From NCBI GenBank assembly GCA_016743235.1, contig VRZD01000022.1, forward strand, positions 1 through 64,000: a DNA stretch of 64,000 nt. The letters are read 5' to 3'. Positions 1 through 7,200 of this stretch are shown here, one piece after another. The translations under genes were made by a program, and so were the position numbers. The notes below the pieces were generated by a model that searched no databases, was not told the DNA's origin, and worked only from the letters and a program-made list of their open reading frames with translations. Numbering within the stretch: position 1 is the stretch's first letter; each line of letters begins with the position of its first letter. Origin of the DNA: Pantanalinema sp. GBBB05. Lineage in GTDB: Bacteria > Cyanobacteriota > Cyanobacteriia > Leptolyngbyales > Leptolyngbyaceae.

Positions 1-25
1 TGGGTCGTTCAATAGCGGTCGGCAT
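1..25 (-). CDS. 5' end of an unidentified gene leaving the window
   Basis: Only eight codons are inside the window (MPTAIERP). The ATG at 25 to 23 on the minus strand is preceded by GGGAGGTAGAG, a strong Shine-Dalgarno sequence at good spacing, which is the only reason for calling a gene. The product cannot be identified. It lies just downstream of the truncated IS256-type element, so it could be read from a promoter in that remnant. Confidence 0.35.
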
Positions 26-101
26 CTCTACCTCCCACGCTCTATACTCTGCTTTGATCCTCCCACTTAGCTGGAGACGGGGCTATGTTTGTGTCCCTTT
101 A

Positions 102-469
102 GAGGCTTAACTTCACGTCGTGTAACACAGGTCCATCTCCCCACGGTCTGACTGGATGGTCTTTTTCGAGTAGCCATTGCGGCTATTGCCTCGGGGTAGG
201 CTCTCCGTGTCTGGGGCCTCAGACTCGACGTCCTTTTCGCCCTCCAGATGGTGGTTCAACTCCCCGGCTAAAGCTCGTTCAATCAGCCGTTTGCTCAATT
301 GTTTGAGTAAACCCGATTCACCCAGAATATCTTCTGGGGTCTGGCAGTCGGCTAACAGCTCATCGAGCATCTCATCAACGCGATTGACTTCCTTCTTTTT
401 CCGTACCATGAGGCGGTCTCCTGAATTACTGGGATTTTAGACCGCTTACACAAAATCCTGATCAGTCTC
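102..469 (-). mobile_element. Internally deleted IS256-family element
   Basis: The right boundary (about 442 to 469) has the look of an IS256-family terminal repeat (GAGACTGATCAGGATTTTG on the minus strand), just upstream of a transposase start. At the other end, 102 to 125 (GAGGCTTAAC...GTGTAA) matches that terminus at about 15 of 24 positions, which is compatible with an imperfect opposite terminal repeat. Between them only the first part of the transposase remains. The element is therefore probably a non-autonomous, internally deleted copy of about 370 bp, where a full member is about 1.3 kb. I see no clear target-site duplication. Confidence 0.5.
113..409 (-). pseudogene. IS256-family (Mutator-type) transposase, N-terminal fragment
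   Basis: The 98 codons match the start of IS256-family transposases: an N-terminal helical region with LLKQLSKRLIERALAGELNHHL, then the NSRNGYSKKTIQSDRGEMDL segment that normally precedes the catalytic domain. After EMDL the family sequence is lost, and the frame stops four codons later. Full-length members have about 400 residues with a DDE catalytic triad, none of which is present. The product cannot transpose by itself. At most it could bind DNA through its N-terminal region. Confidence 0.85.
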
Positions 470-479
470 TTTAATCAGC

Positions 480-1262
480 CTATTGCCGGGTAGCCGTTTC
501 AATCCCGACTTTGTCTTGTCCATACACTCCCCAAGTGCCACTGAGAGTGCCACCCGGTTCCACAATATAGGAGACAACGGCACAGCGATCGCTGGGTTTA
601 GTTCCCCATCCTACAGCGACGGCATCTCCCTGTTTAATCCCGATACCTTCAAAGGTATCGCCTGTTTGCCAGGAAAATTGATACACCAAGCCTTGTTGCT
701 TGATCACAAGCGTACCGCTATACGGGTCGCCGTTGGGGTTTTTACCCGTAACCGCATAGGAACCCGCAAGACTATCGGCGGTATCGCTACTGGCTCGGGT
801 GGCCATTTCCGTCCCTAACTTGGGCTGATCGATCGTCACCCATTGTCCGTCTAAGTTCTTGTCGTTAGTTTCGTAGGCGACGATCGTGCAGGTTTTGCTG
901 CCCCAGCCGACCGACAGCATGTTGCCCCGCAAGATGCCAATGCCTTCAAAAGTATTGCCAGTGTCCCAGTTCAAGGTGTAGACATTGCCCGAATCTGTGG
1001 TGAGCGGGCTGATGGCAAGTTTGCCTTCATAGCGACTGCCATCCATATTCGTGCCCTTGACGGTATAGGTTCCAGTGATATCGCTGGGGGTTTTGTCACT
1101 GGCTGGAGTGGTGGTTGTAGCGGTTGGGGTGGGTGATGGAGGGGCTGAGTCGGTCGCTGTATTGGTGGCTGGGGTTGTCGTTACGGGTGTACTGGTCTGA
1201 CAAGCCAGTAGTGATACACCAGAAAGCAGACCTAACATCCAGGGCAGCAAAACTTTTGTCAT
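480..1262 (-). CDS. Lipoprotein with two tandem beta-rich repeat domains
   Basis: The 260-residue product starts with a lipoprotein signal (GVSLLAC, Cys21), so it is probably lipid-anchored and faces the periplasm. Residues 22 to 60 are a Thr/Pro/Ser linker. Two homologous domains of about 93 residues follow (64 to 156 and 167 to 259). Each has GTYTV/GSYAV, FEGIGI (105 to 110 and 204 to 209), VGWG (118 to 121 and 217 to 220) and a final ATR. Proteins of this kind in cyanobacteria are sometimes labelled fibronectin-binding-like, but I see no evidence of ligand. It stands alone, convergent with nothing, next to the IS remnant. Confidence 0.8.
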   Translation of the reverse strand: MTKVLLPWMLGLLSGVSLLACQTSTPVTTTPATNTATDSAPPSPTPTATTTTPASDKTPSDITGTYTVKGTNMDGSRYEGKLAISPLTTDSGNVYTLNWDTGNTFEGIGILRGNMLSVGWGSKTCTIVAYETNDKNLDGQWVTIDQPKLGTEMATRASSDTADSLAGSYAVTGKNPNGDPYSGTLVIKQQGLVYQFSWQTGDTFEGIGIKQGDAVAVGWGTKPSDRCAVVSYIVEPGGTLSGTWGVYGQDKVGIETATRQ

Positions 1263-1310
1263 GGTCAGTCATCCGTACAACTGACCCAACTTTACCAGGA
1301 CAATACAGGT

Positions 1311-1964
1311 TTAACGCCGTTTCAAGATCTGCTTAATATTTCCCATTGCTGCCGCGATCGCCATCGGTGAGGGTGCAGTCTGCTTCCAACTATCTCGGGT
1401 TTCCAATTGGGTTAACCAGGCATCCAGCCGAGGATAATTGGCGATCGGGACATTAAACATGGGCAGAGCGGTGATCAGCGTACCTGCAACCACTTCCGCT
1501 AGGGTAAATTCCTCTCCAGCAAAGTAGGGCGATGTTCCTAATAAGTCTTCGTAAAACTGGAGTACCTTGAGAATGCGTTGGTTTGCCGTTTCTAGGATGT
1601 CCGCTGCCACTTCCATTTGCATCATTTGCTTCATCAGTGGCACAGTTGCAGGTTGCAATTCATTGACAGTAATCATTTCCACCATCCGCACGATCGCGAT
1701 CAAATGGGCTTCTTTCGGCATCAGGGGTGGTGAAGGAAATTTCGCTTCCAGATAATCTAAAATTGCCAGGGATTCAATGATGCGAAAATCTTGATCGAAT
1801 AAAACTGGAACTTGCTGAAAGGGATTCGTTTCGGTAAATTCCGCTTGGAACTGATCGCCGTTTAACTTGAGTAAAACTGGCTCAAAGGGAATCTGTTTTT
1901 CTAGTAATGCTACCCACACTCGACGAGCATTGACAGAAAGCGGATTGTAGTAGAACTTCAGCAT
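1311..1964 (-). CDS. Glutathione S-transferase family protein
   Basis: The 217 residues have the usual length and two-domain layout of cytosolic GSTs. The N-terminal thioredoxin-like fold carries the expected landmarks: MLKFYYNPLSVNARRV with a Ser that could activate glutathione, NPFQQVPVL with the cis-proline, and IIESLAILDYL with the Glu-Ser pair that holds the gamma-glutamyl group. The rest is the all-helical substrate domain. It is the last gene of a three-gene minus-strand set after an EamA transporter and an NTF2-like protein, with a 13-base gap to the latter. A detoxification or stress role is likely; the substrate is unknown. Confidence 0.9.
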   Translation of the reverse strand: MLKFYYNPLSVNARRVWVALLEKQIPFEPVLLKLNGDQFQAEFTETNPFQQVPVLFDQDFRIIESLAILDYLEAKFPSPPLMPKEAHLIAIVRMVEMITVNELQPATVPLMKQMMQMEVAADILETANQRILKVLQFYEDLLGTSPYFAGEEFTLAEVVAGTLITALPMFNVPIANYPRLDAWLTQLETRDSWKQTAPSPMAIAAAMGNIKQILKRR

Positions 1965-1977
1965 AGATTTTGGTGAA

Positions 1978-2340
1978 TTACTCGGCGCTGTAATGAGCGA
2001 TCGCTGTTAACACCTTACCATCTTCACCAAACCAGAACCACTCAATCGCCCGTTTATCCAAAACCGATTTGTAATAAATAGTCAAGCTATTTACGCTGAA
2101 CAGAACATCCAGTAATTCAAACTGTAGATCGGGAAATTTGTCTAACGAGCGCTGCCAATACTCCCTCACATTTTCCTTACCTTTTAATCGACCTGTAGAA
2201 TTTCCAGCAATCGCTTGAATGAATGGAGAAGTCATTTCAAAATCATCGGCATAATGTGACAAGATACGATCGAGATCATGAGCATTCCAGGCGGCAATCC
2301 ACTCGTGAGCAAAATTATCTGCAAAGGTTTTATTTAGCAT
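1978..2340 (-). CDS. NTF2/SnoaL-like small protein
   Basis: The 120-residue protein shows the alpha+beta cone pattern of the NTF2-like superfamily: AHEWIAAWNAHDLDRILSHYADDFEMTSPF, then an ENVREYWQRSL helix and beta strands ending in GKVLTAIAHY. Such proteins may be small enzymes or ligand binders, and sequence alone does not decide. Its ATG lies inside the last codons of the EamA gene (11-base overlap), so the two are probably translationally coupled. The GST gene follows after 13 bases. Confidence 0.85.
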   Translation of the reverse strand: MLNKTFADNFAHEWIAAWNAHDLDRILSHYADDFEMTSPFIQAIAGNSTGRLKGKENVREYWQRSLDKFPDLQFELLDVLFSVNSLTIYYKSVLDKRAIEWFWFGEDGKVLTAIAHYSAE

Positions 2341-3298
2341 TCTTTAATGCTCCTAATCCTTGATCAGGCTGCCGAGTCACTAAAGTAATTCCTGACAAAA
2401 TCAAACTAAACCCGATCGCATGAAACCAATAGAGTTTCTCACCTAAAAATAGCATTGCCATCACACTGCCAAATACCGGAACTAAATGAATAAATAATCC
2501 CGCTTGATTCGCCCCAATTAATTCTACGCCTCGGTTATAACAAAGATAGGCGAGAATGGATGGAAAAATTGCCACATATCCAATTGATAAAATGGTGGTT
2601 GAGGTGAGTGGTGTAAATTGCCCTGTAGCAATTTCTCCTAGATAAAATGGCAATAATAGGAAGCTGCCTAAGATAAATGTTACCGCTAAAAAACTGAGTG
2701 GATGCAACTTGGGACGTAAGCGTAGTAGTGCTGTATAACCAGCATATCCAACTACCCCAATTAAAATCAGCAGATCACCTTGATTAAAGGATAGAGTAAC
2801 TAATTGTTGCCAATCCCCATGAGCCACGATCGCCACGGCTCCCATAAATGAAATTCCGACCCCGATCGCTTGCTTACAAGTCAGTTTTTCTTGAAATAGA
2901 CTATAGGAAAGCAAGACCACAACTAATGGCATCGCAGACTGCATAAGAATGGCATTAATTGCTGTCGTAAATTGTAATCCTTGATAAAGCAAGGTGTTGA
3001 ATAAAGCAATTCCTAACGCAGATAACAATAACAAGATCTGCCAATGAGCCAGAATTTGTTGCCAATCCCGTTTAAGATGTCGCCAAGCTGGAATCAGGAT
3101 GAGAAAACCAGCCAGACTCCAGCGCCAAAAGGCTAAACTCACGGGTGGAATTTGGCTATGGACTGCTCTGCCAACGATCGCATTTCCTGCCCAAAATAGA
3201 ACCGTTAGAACTAATAATAAATAAGGTGAATTGAACCAGGACGATCGCTTTAACCAGCGATGATTTAACCATTGATTCGATCGAGATAGCCAATTCAT
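2330..3298 (-). CDS. EamA/DMT-superfamily transporter
   Basis: The 322-residue integral membrane protein has the two tandem EamA repeats of the drug/metabolite transporter superfamily and about ten hydrophobic segments. A typical first segment (LLLVLTVLFWAGNAIVGRAV) and the LQFTTAINAILMQSAMPLVV signature of repeat 1 are visible, and repeat 2 carries GANQAGLFIHLVPVFGSVMA. It starts with a polar cytosolic stretch of about 25 residues. It is the first gene of an operon with an NTF2-like protein and a GST, which suggests export or uptake of a small metabolite linked to those enzymes. The substrate cannot be inferred. Confidence 0.92.
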   Translation of the reverse strand: MNWLSRSNQWLNHRWLKRSSWFNSPYLLLVLTVLFWAGNAIVGRAVHSQIPPVSLAFWRWSLAGFLILIPAWRHLKRDWQQILAHWQILLLLSALGIALFNTLLYQGLQFTTAINAILMQSAMPLVVVLLSYSLFQEKLTCKQAIGVGISFMGAVAIVAHGDWQQLVTLSFNQGDLLILIGVVGYAGYTALLRLRPKLHPLSFLAVTFILGSFLLLPFYLGEIATGQFTPLTSTTILSIGYVAIFPSILAYLCYNRGVELIGANQAGLFIHLVPVFGSVMAMLFLGEKLYWFHAIGFSLILSGITLVTRQPDQGLGALKNAK

Positions 3299-3461
3299 CC
3301 TCAGTTGCCATGACTCAGTGTGAACTAGCGTATCGGAGCGATTGAATACTCCACATCACCCAGTTAGTTGAGCCATTTCTATGAATCTGAAATAGGGGAT
3401 AAGTACGACTCACCCCCTGTTCAACTAGCCAGATATTTCGTTATCTAGAAATTAGTGTTCG

Positions 3462-3851
3462 TTATCCAGTGGCAAAAGAGGCTAGGCTATCAAGCGATAA
3501 TTTCCATAACTTTACCAACAAATATTCGGTATGAGCCTCTAGATCAACTAGAAAAATACCTTCGCTACAATCGGTATTAGTGGATAGCCAGGTTCCCGGT
3601 AAGGTCACTTCGACAAAGTCGGCATCACAGGGACTGAGCGTAATTGATTCATGGAATTGGCGAGAGATCGTTTCTAGCATTGCCAATTCGGATAAATGCT
3701 TCGGCAATAGTAGCGAGGCTTGTCCGGGTTCAATCATTAACGTTTGACCAATTCGCATGGTCAAAATAATTCGCTGGGTAATTAATTCTTCTAACGAAGT
3801 GGTCAATTGTTCAAGGTGAATACCCGTCTCAGTGTAGGTAAATTTCAGCAT
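3462..3851 (-). CDS. alr0857-like conserved cyanobacterial protein
   Basis: The product of about 129 residues begins MLKFTYTETGIHLEQLT. I recognise it as resembling the alr0857 family of cyanobacterial proteins of unknown function. A longer reading from 3896 is possible, but the ATG at 3851 matches the family N-terminus and has AGGAG 11 bases upstream. The protein is soluble, beta-rich and acidic, with no membrane segment. It ends within a 160-base gap downstream of the EamA operon start and is transcribed away from the RHH gene at 4339. Confidence 0.7.
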   Translation of the reverse strand: MLKFTYTETGIHLEQLTTSLEELITQRIILTMRIGQTLMIEPGQASLLLPKHLSELAMLETISRQFHESITLSPCDADFVEVTLPGTWLSTNTDCSEGIFLVDLEAHTEYLLVKLWKLSLDSLASFATG

Positions 3852-4269
3852 GATCCTGGTGTCTCCTGGGTGTCCAGAGATGTGGCTGTTGGTCAAATGC
3901 GTGATTCAGGTTGAGTTAGCCGGGCTGACGGATCTTCGGCTCACCCCTCAAACGTGATCACCATGAATAATTCAGACTAAATCTTGCAAAACTGCGAACG
4001 GCAGCCTGTAACTACAAGGGGGCGATCGTCCATTTCGGGCATGACGCACCCGATGACAAAAATCCACTCCCCGAATGTGCAGAGGTGGCGGACGAGGGTA
4101 ATTAACGCATAAAGAATGAAGGCGATCGCGGCGAGTCGACTGGCGTCAATGGCGAGCCAGAATCAGGATTTGGCTCGACTCAAGTAATTGCTGTGAAGCA
4201 GCAAGACTGGACTGCCGGATCGATTGGGGCAATTGGAAAGATGGCATGGCAGAAGTAAGGAAAAACCAC
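3852..4269. other. Intergenic region without a recognisable gene
   Basis: About 420 bases lie between the divergent alr0857-like and RHH genes. A 66-codon reading frame on the minus strand (4163 to 4363) overlaps the RHH start and has no family features. I see HIP1-type CGATCG motifs but no RNA gene, strong hairpin or mobile element. Confidence 0.5.
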
Positions 4270-4297
4270 TTGAATATTCCTTCCAACATACTACACT
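4270..4297 (+). promoter_or_regulatory. Candidate promoter for the RHH-methyltransferase pair
   Basis: TTGAAT (4270 to 4275) and TACACT (4292 to 4297) are spaced by 16 bases and lie about 40 bases before the ATG at 4339. The match is moderate. A clear ribosome site AAGGAGA (4326 to 4332) follows. Confidence 0.35.
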
Positions 4298-4338
4298 TGT
4301 ATTACGACCATGTCTAGATTCAATCAAGGAGACTAACA

Positions 4339-4674
4339 ATGCCGACACTAACTCGCACCTCAACCACCGAAATGGAAGTCACTAGCATTCGGTTAGAGCG
4401 AGACCTGAAGGAAAAACTGAAAGAATTATCCGGTAATCAAGGCTATCAGGCACTCATCCGCGATGTGCTGTGGAATTATGTGCATCAACGATCGGGGGAT
4501 TATGCGCCCCAACTCTCCCATTCAGATATTCGCGCTACGATCGCGGCCACCGCCCAACAGGAAGAACGCTGTGCGCTCACGGGCAAAATAATTCGACCGC
4601 AAGAACCGATGTTATTGGGATTAACCACCGATGGAGTGATGATGCCGCTCAGTGCTGATAGTTTCGTAGATTAG
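4339..4674 (+). CDS. Ribbon-helix-helix-like DNA-binding protein
   Basis: The 111-residue protein has a short beta strand (EVTSIRLERD) followed by two helices (LKEKLKELSG and GYQALIRDVLWNYVH), the layout of a ribbon-helix-helix DNA-binding unit at residues 13 to 47. The C-terminal part contains RCALTGKIIRPQEPMLLGLTTDG, a small beta region with one Cys, function unknown. AAGGAGA six bases before the ATG fixes the start. A methyltransferase gene begins 14 bases after its stop, so the two probably share a transcript. It could repress its own operon, but that is inference. Confidence 0.8.
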   Translation: MPTLTRTSTTEMEVTSIRLERDLKEKLKELSGNQGYQALIRDVLWNYVHQRSGDYAPQLSHSDIRATIAATAQQEERCALTGKIIRPQEPMLLGLTTDGVMMPLSADSFVD

Positions 4675-4688
4675 AGGACACCGAAACC

Positions 4689-5414
4689 ATGCGCACTGAT
4701 CAAGTTTGGCAAGACCGTACCCTGGTCAATAATTTTCTCACCGGCGTTCGGGGTGGAATTCCGTTTGCGATCGAGCAAATCAATATGGCTCTGAACGTTT
4801 TGGAGCAAACAGGGATTCCGGTTCACCGCGTCGCCGATTTAGGCTGTGGAGATGGCGCGATCGCCCAAGCCATCCTGCACCGCTACCCTAATGCTGAAGT
4901 GACGGCGATCGATTTTTCGCAACCGATGCTAGATCAGGCAGAACACCGCCTCGCACCTTTTGGCGATCGGGTTCGTTTACTCAAAGCCGATCTGTATACT
5001 GCCGACTGGCATTCCGAGTTAGAACCCTTCGATGCGATCTTCTCCGGGTATTGCATTCATCACCTGCCGGACGATCGTAAACAAGCTCTGTACCGCGAAA
5101 TCTATGCCCTCCTCCATCCCGGCGGCTGCTTTCTCAACATTGAGCATGTGGCATCGGCAACGCCCTGGGTCGAGGAACTGTTTAACGATCGGTTGATCGA
5201 TGCTCTGTACCAGTGGAATCTGACTCAGGCCGACCCCCTTTCCCGGGCTGAAGTTGCAAAACGCTATGTGCATCGAGATGATAAAGCTGCAAATATCCTG
5301 GCTCCAGTAGAGCAACAGTGCGACTGGCTAAGGGCGATCGGCTTTCAGCATGTAGATTGTTACTTCAAGTTTTTGGAGCTAGCAGTCTTTGGTGGTGTAA
5401 AGCCCAACGCTTAA
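4689..5414 (+). CDS. Class I SAM-dependent methyltransferase
   Basis: The 241-residue protein has a Rossmann-type methyltransferase fold. Motif I is VADLGCGDGAIAQAI (about residues 48 to 62), the acidic end of strand 2 is VTAIDFSQPML, motif II is RVRLLKADLYTADW and the post-motif is FDAIFSGYCIHHLPDD. The C-terminal part, which should set substrate choice, is unlike a known specific class to my eye. The gene is the second of a pair with the RHH-type protein and ends just before a 13-bp hairpin. Target molecule unknown. Confidence 0.92.
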   Translation: MRTDQVWQDRTLVNNFLTGVRGGIPFAIEQINMALNVLEQTGIPVHRVADLGCGDGAIAQAILHRYPNAEVTAIDFSQPMLDQAEHRLAPFGDRVRLLKADLYTADWHSELEPFDAIFSGYCIHHLPDDRKQALYREIYALLHPGGCFLNIEHVASATPWVEELFNDRLIDALYQWNLTQADPLSRAEVAKRYVHRDDKAANILAPVEQQCDWLRAIGFQHVDCYFKFLELAVFGGVKPNA

Positions 5415-5422
5415 TCCTGGCG

Positions 5423-5473
5423 GGCTAAAGGATCACTCCAGGTGACTACAACCAAACTTCTGATCCTTTAGCC
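5423..5473 (+). terminator. Perfect 13-bp inverted repeat after the methyltransferase
   Basis: GGCTAAAGGATCA (5423 to 5435) is exactly complementary to TGATCCTTTAGCC (5461 to 5473), with a 25-base loop. It begins eight bases after the methyltransferase stop. The following bases are TTCCCCC, so it lacks the usual T-run. It may still end transcription or protect the 3' end before the tRNA gene. Confidence 0.5.
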
Positions 5474-5496
5474 TTCCCCCTGGCACTCAGGTTTGC

Positions 5497-5502
5497 TATC
5501 AT
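5497..5502 (+). promoter_or_regulatory. Candidate -10 box of tRNA-Leu(UAG)
   Basis: TATCAT with an upstream TGC forms an extended -10 element 16 bases before the tRNA 5' end. No good -35 box is visible at the expected distance. Confidence 0.3.
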
Positions 5503-5517
5503 AGGTAAGCGACACAA

Positions 5518-5599
5518 GCGGATGTGGCGGAATTGGTAGACGCGCTAGATTTAGGTTCTAGTTTCTCACGAAGTGAAGGTTCAAGTCCTTTCATCCGCA
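5518..5599 (+). tRNA. tRNA-Leu(UAG)
   Basis: This is a class II tRNA. The acceptor stem GCGGATG (5518 to 5524) pairs fully with CATCCGC (5592 to 5598) and A5599 is the discriminator. The anticodon stem CTAGA/TCTAG encloses the loop TTTAGGT, giving anticodon UAG. The long variable arm and the GGTTCAAGTCC T-loop are present. CCA is not encoded. An almost complete second copy lies at 6255 to 6336. Confidence 0.95.
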
Positions 5600-5600
5600 T
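5521..5600 (+). repeat. Left copy of an 80-bp perfect direct repeat (tRNA-Leu)
   Basis: These 80 bases are identical to 6258 to 6337. They cover the tRNA-Leu(UAG) gene from its fourth nucleotide to one base past the discriminator. The 657 bases between the copies hold only the antitoxin/toxin-remnant pair. Confidence 0.97.
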
Positions 5601-5679
5601 AAGCTAAAAACTTGAAGCAATTGGCATCTATCAGATAACACCTTATCTATCATCTAAAATTCTGATAGTGAGATGGGTA

Positions 5680-5958
5680 CTACGCTGGCATGATGAGAGG
5701 GATTTCCTGATTGCGGTGTTTGCGGTAAATTCTGAAGTCATTATCCAGTGTGAGGATGATACTTTCAGGGTATAGCTCTGTCATTCTTACCAGGCAGGCA
5801 TCAGCCAGTGACATCGGTACATTTTCATAGCGAGTTATTAGTTCCTCGATCGCCTGCACTTCATCTGAGAGACAAAAGCTTACCTGTAACGCTCCCTTAT
5901 TTACCAGTGATAAAACAGTCTGTTGGCTACGGGAATCACGTAAAAGCTGCCGTCTCAT
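5680..5958 (-). pseudogene. PIN-domain toxin lacking its N-terminal part
   Basis: The 92 residues correspond to the C-terminal two thirds of a PIN-domain ribonuclease toxin: SQQTVLSLVNKGALQV, then ENVPMSLADACLVRMTEL with the conserved Asp, and LTLDNDFRIYRKH with the last acidic site. Members of about 130 to 140 residues start with a strand carrying the first catalytic Asp; here about 45 residues are missing. The frame opens with an ATG that overlaps the antitoxin stop (ATGA), so translation may still occur. With one metal-binding Asp absent, nuclease activity is unlikely. Confidence 0.75.
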
Positions 5959-6215
5959 GACTCGCCAAAACCCGCCATATAACTCTTATTGGTGGATAGG
6001 TCAGGCGGTAATCCTTCTAGGCAGCCAATTAAATCTCCAGCTAGCTCAAGAAAGGAGGTGGAGTTTTCTACAGTTTCCGGTTGCTCAGAATTGACAACAG
6101 AGGTGTCGTCAATCACCAGCACTACCTTACATGTTCCTACTGGCAAATCTTCAGGTAGCTGAATTTTGAGTTCTTTAGTAGATGTAATTGTAGCAATAGT
6201 TTGAATAGTCTTCAT
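5955..6215 (-). CDS. Antitoxin partner of the PIN-type toxin remnant
   Basis: The 86-residue protein has an N-terminal strand-rich segment (MKTIQTIATITSTKELKIQLPEDL) as in small cyanobacterial antitoxins that pair with PIN toxins. Its tail (LEGLPPDLSTNKSYMAGFGES) resembles the toxin-binding end of that type. It is apparently intact and overlaps the truncated toxin frame by four bases. It may still autoregulate its promoter in the 42 bases before the second tRNA copy. The specific family is not certain. Confidence 0.7.
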   Translation of the reverse strand: MKTIQTIATITSTKELKIQLPEDLPVGTCKVVLVIDDTSVVNSEQPETVENSTSFLELAGDLIGCLEGLPPDLSTNKSYMAGFGES

Positions 6216-6254
6216 TGTGGTATGTTAAAGTGTTAGCCCTTGCTAGTCGGACTT

Positions 6255-6336
6255 CCAGATGTGGCGGAATTGGTAGACGCGCTAGATTTAGGTTCTAGTT
6301 TCTCACGAAGTGAAGGTTCAAGTCCTTTCATCCGCA
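6255..6336 (+). pseudogene. Second tRNA-Leu(UAG) copy with damaged acceptor stem
   Basis: From 6258 onward the sequence is identical to the functional tRNA-Leu(UAG), including anticodon, variable arm and T-loop. The first three bases are CCA instead of GCG, so the top of the acceptor stem is mismatched against CCGC (C-C and A-C mispairs). It is therefore probably not processed or charged normally, though the fold could still form. It forms the right repeat around the toxin-antitoxin segment. Confidence 0.75.
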
Positions 6337-6337
6337 T
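6258..6337 (+). repeat. Right copy of the 80-bp perfect direct repeat
   Basis: Identical over 80 bases to 5521 to 5600. The identity begins abruptly at GATGTGG and ends at CCGCAT, as expected of a duplication or site-specific integration event and not of two independent tRNA genes. Confidence 0.97.
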
Positions 6338-6348
6338 CACAGGCAAAA

Positions 6349-6912
6349 CTAAAACTCCAGTTCTGCAAATAACTCTGCAACAGGTAGGGTAAATCCAGGG
6401 ACAACATCTTCTCCATCCAGGCGATCGCCAATTCGCAAAAAAGCATCTGGGCTGGGGCTGTGATATACCAACACATACTGCTCATCGGGATGGATGACCC
6501 ACACTAGGCGCGAACCATTCTCGAAATACTCCACAATTTTGTCGTGAATTTCCTCGACTGTATTGGTGGGGGAAAGGATTTCTACCGCTAAATCTGGTGA
6601 ACCTTGGAAATAGCCTTTGGGTAATCGTTTAACCCCTTGTAGCCGCTCTTTAGCCACAAACGATACATCTGGCGATCGCTTATTCCCGTTTTTCATTGTG
6701 AATGCTGTACTGGAATCACACACACGACCTAGTTTGTTGGAGCGGACATAGAGCGATAAACTTCCTCCCAAAAAGCTACCGATTTCTCCGTGTTCCATCC
6801 CCGAATTGCCCATGTTCACCAGTTCTCCATCCACCAACTCATAGCGTCCGTCTTCCGGCAACGCCATGAACTCTTCATCTGTCCAAATCTTTTGCTCTGA
6901 AGCGATCGTCAT
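6349..6912 (-). CDS. Uma2 family (DUF820) endonuclease-like protein
   Basis: The 187 residues follow the Uma2/DUF820 pattern, a PD-(D/E)XK-type fold very expanded in cyanobacteria. Visible elements are FMALPEDGRYELVDGELV at the start, RSPDVSFVAKERL, then SPDLAVEILSPTNTVEEIHDKIVEYFENG with the Asp, Glu and Lys of the putative metal site, and a final VVPGFTLPVAELF. Biological role and target are unknown for the family. It follows the second tRNA-Leu copy on the opposite strand. Confidence 0.92.
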   Translation of the reverse strand: MTIASEQKIWTDEEFMALPEDGRYELVDGELVNMGNSGMEHGEIGSFLGGSLSLYVRSNKLGRVCDSSTAFTMKNGNKRSPDVSFVAKERLQGVKRLPKGYFQGSPDLAVEILSPTNTVEEIHDKIVEYFENGSRLVWVIHPDEQYVLVYHSPSPDAFLRIGDRLDGEDVVPGFTLPVAELFAELEF

Positions 6913-7200
6913 GATTGACTGCCTCCGTTCACCATCTAAATTGAGGGACTCCCACTGAGATACATGAGCTATTACAAGTAGCTACTACTGTCTGAGTGAC
7001 AGAGCCAGATTATAGTAATCGTCTTATCGTTTTCATTATGGCTGATTGAGAGAACTAGCTTCACCGTAATGGTACGAGCGCCAAAATTAAAATACTCTTG
7101 ATTTCGTCATTTGCCTTAATTTAATTCTTGTCTCGTAGTAGCTTAAATGAATAGGGATGATGATTGATTGGATAGTGAAATGTTGGCAAGCGATCGCGCT

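Noticed and set aside
177..440. 87-codon frame opposite the IS256 transposase fragment
   Set aside because: It lies antisense over the whole transposase remnant and shows no family features.
4163..4363. 66-codon minus-strand frame overlapping the RHH start
   Set aside because: No ribosome site, odd composition, and it overlaps a well-supported gene and its promoter.
5518..6337. Classical integrative element with tyrosine recombinase at tRNA-Leu
   Set aside because: No integrase or recombinase gene lies between or beside the repeats; only the TA remnant is enclosed.
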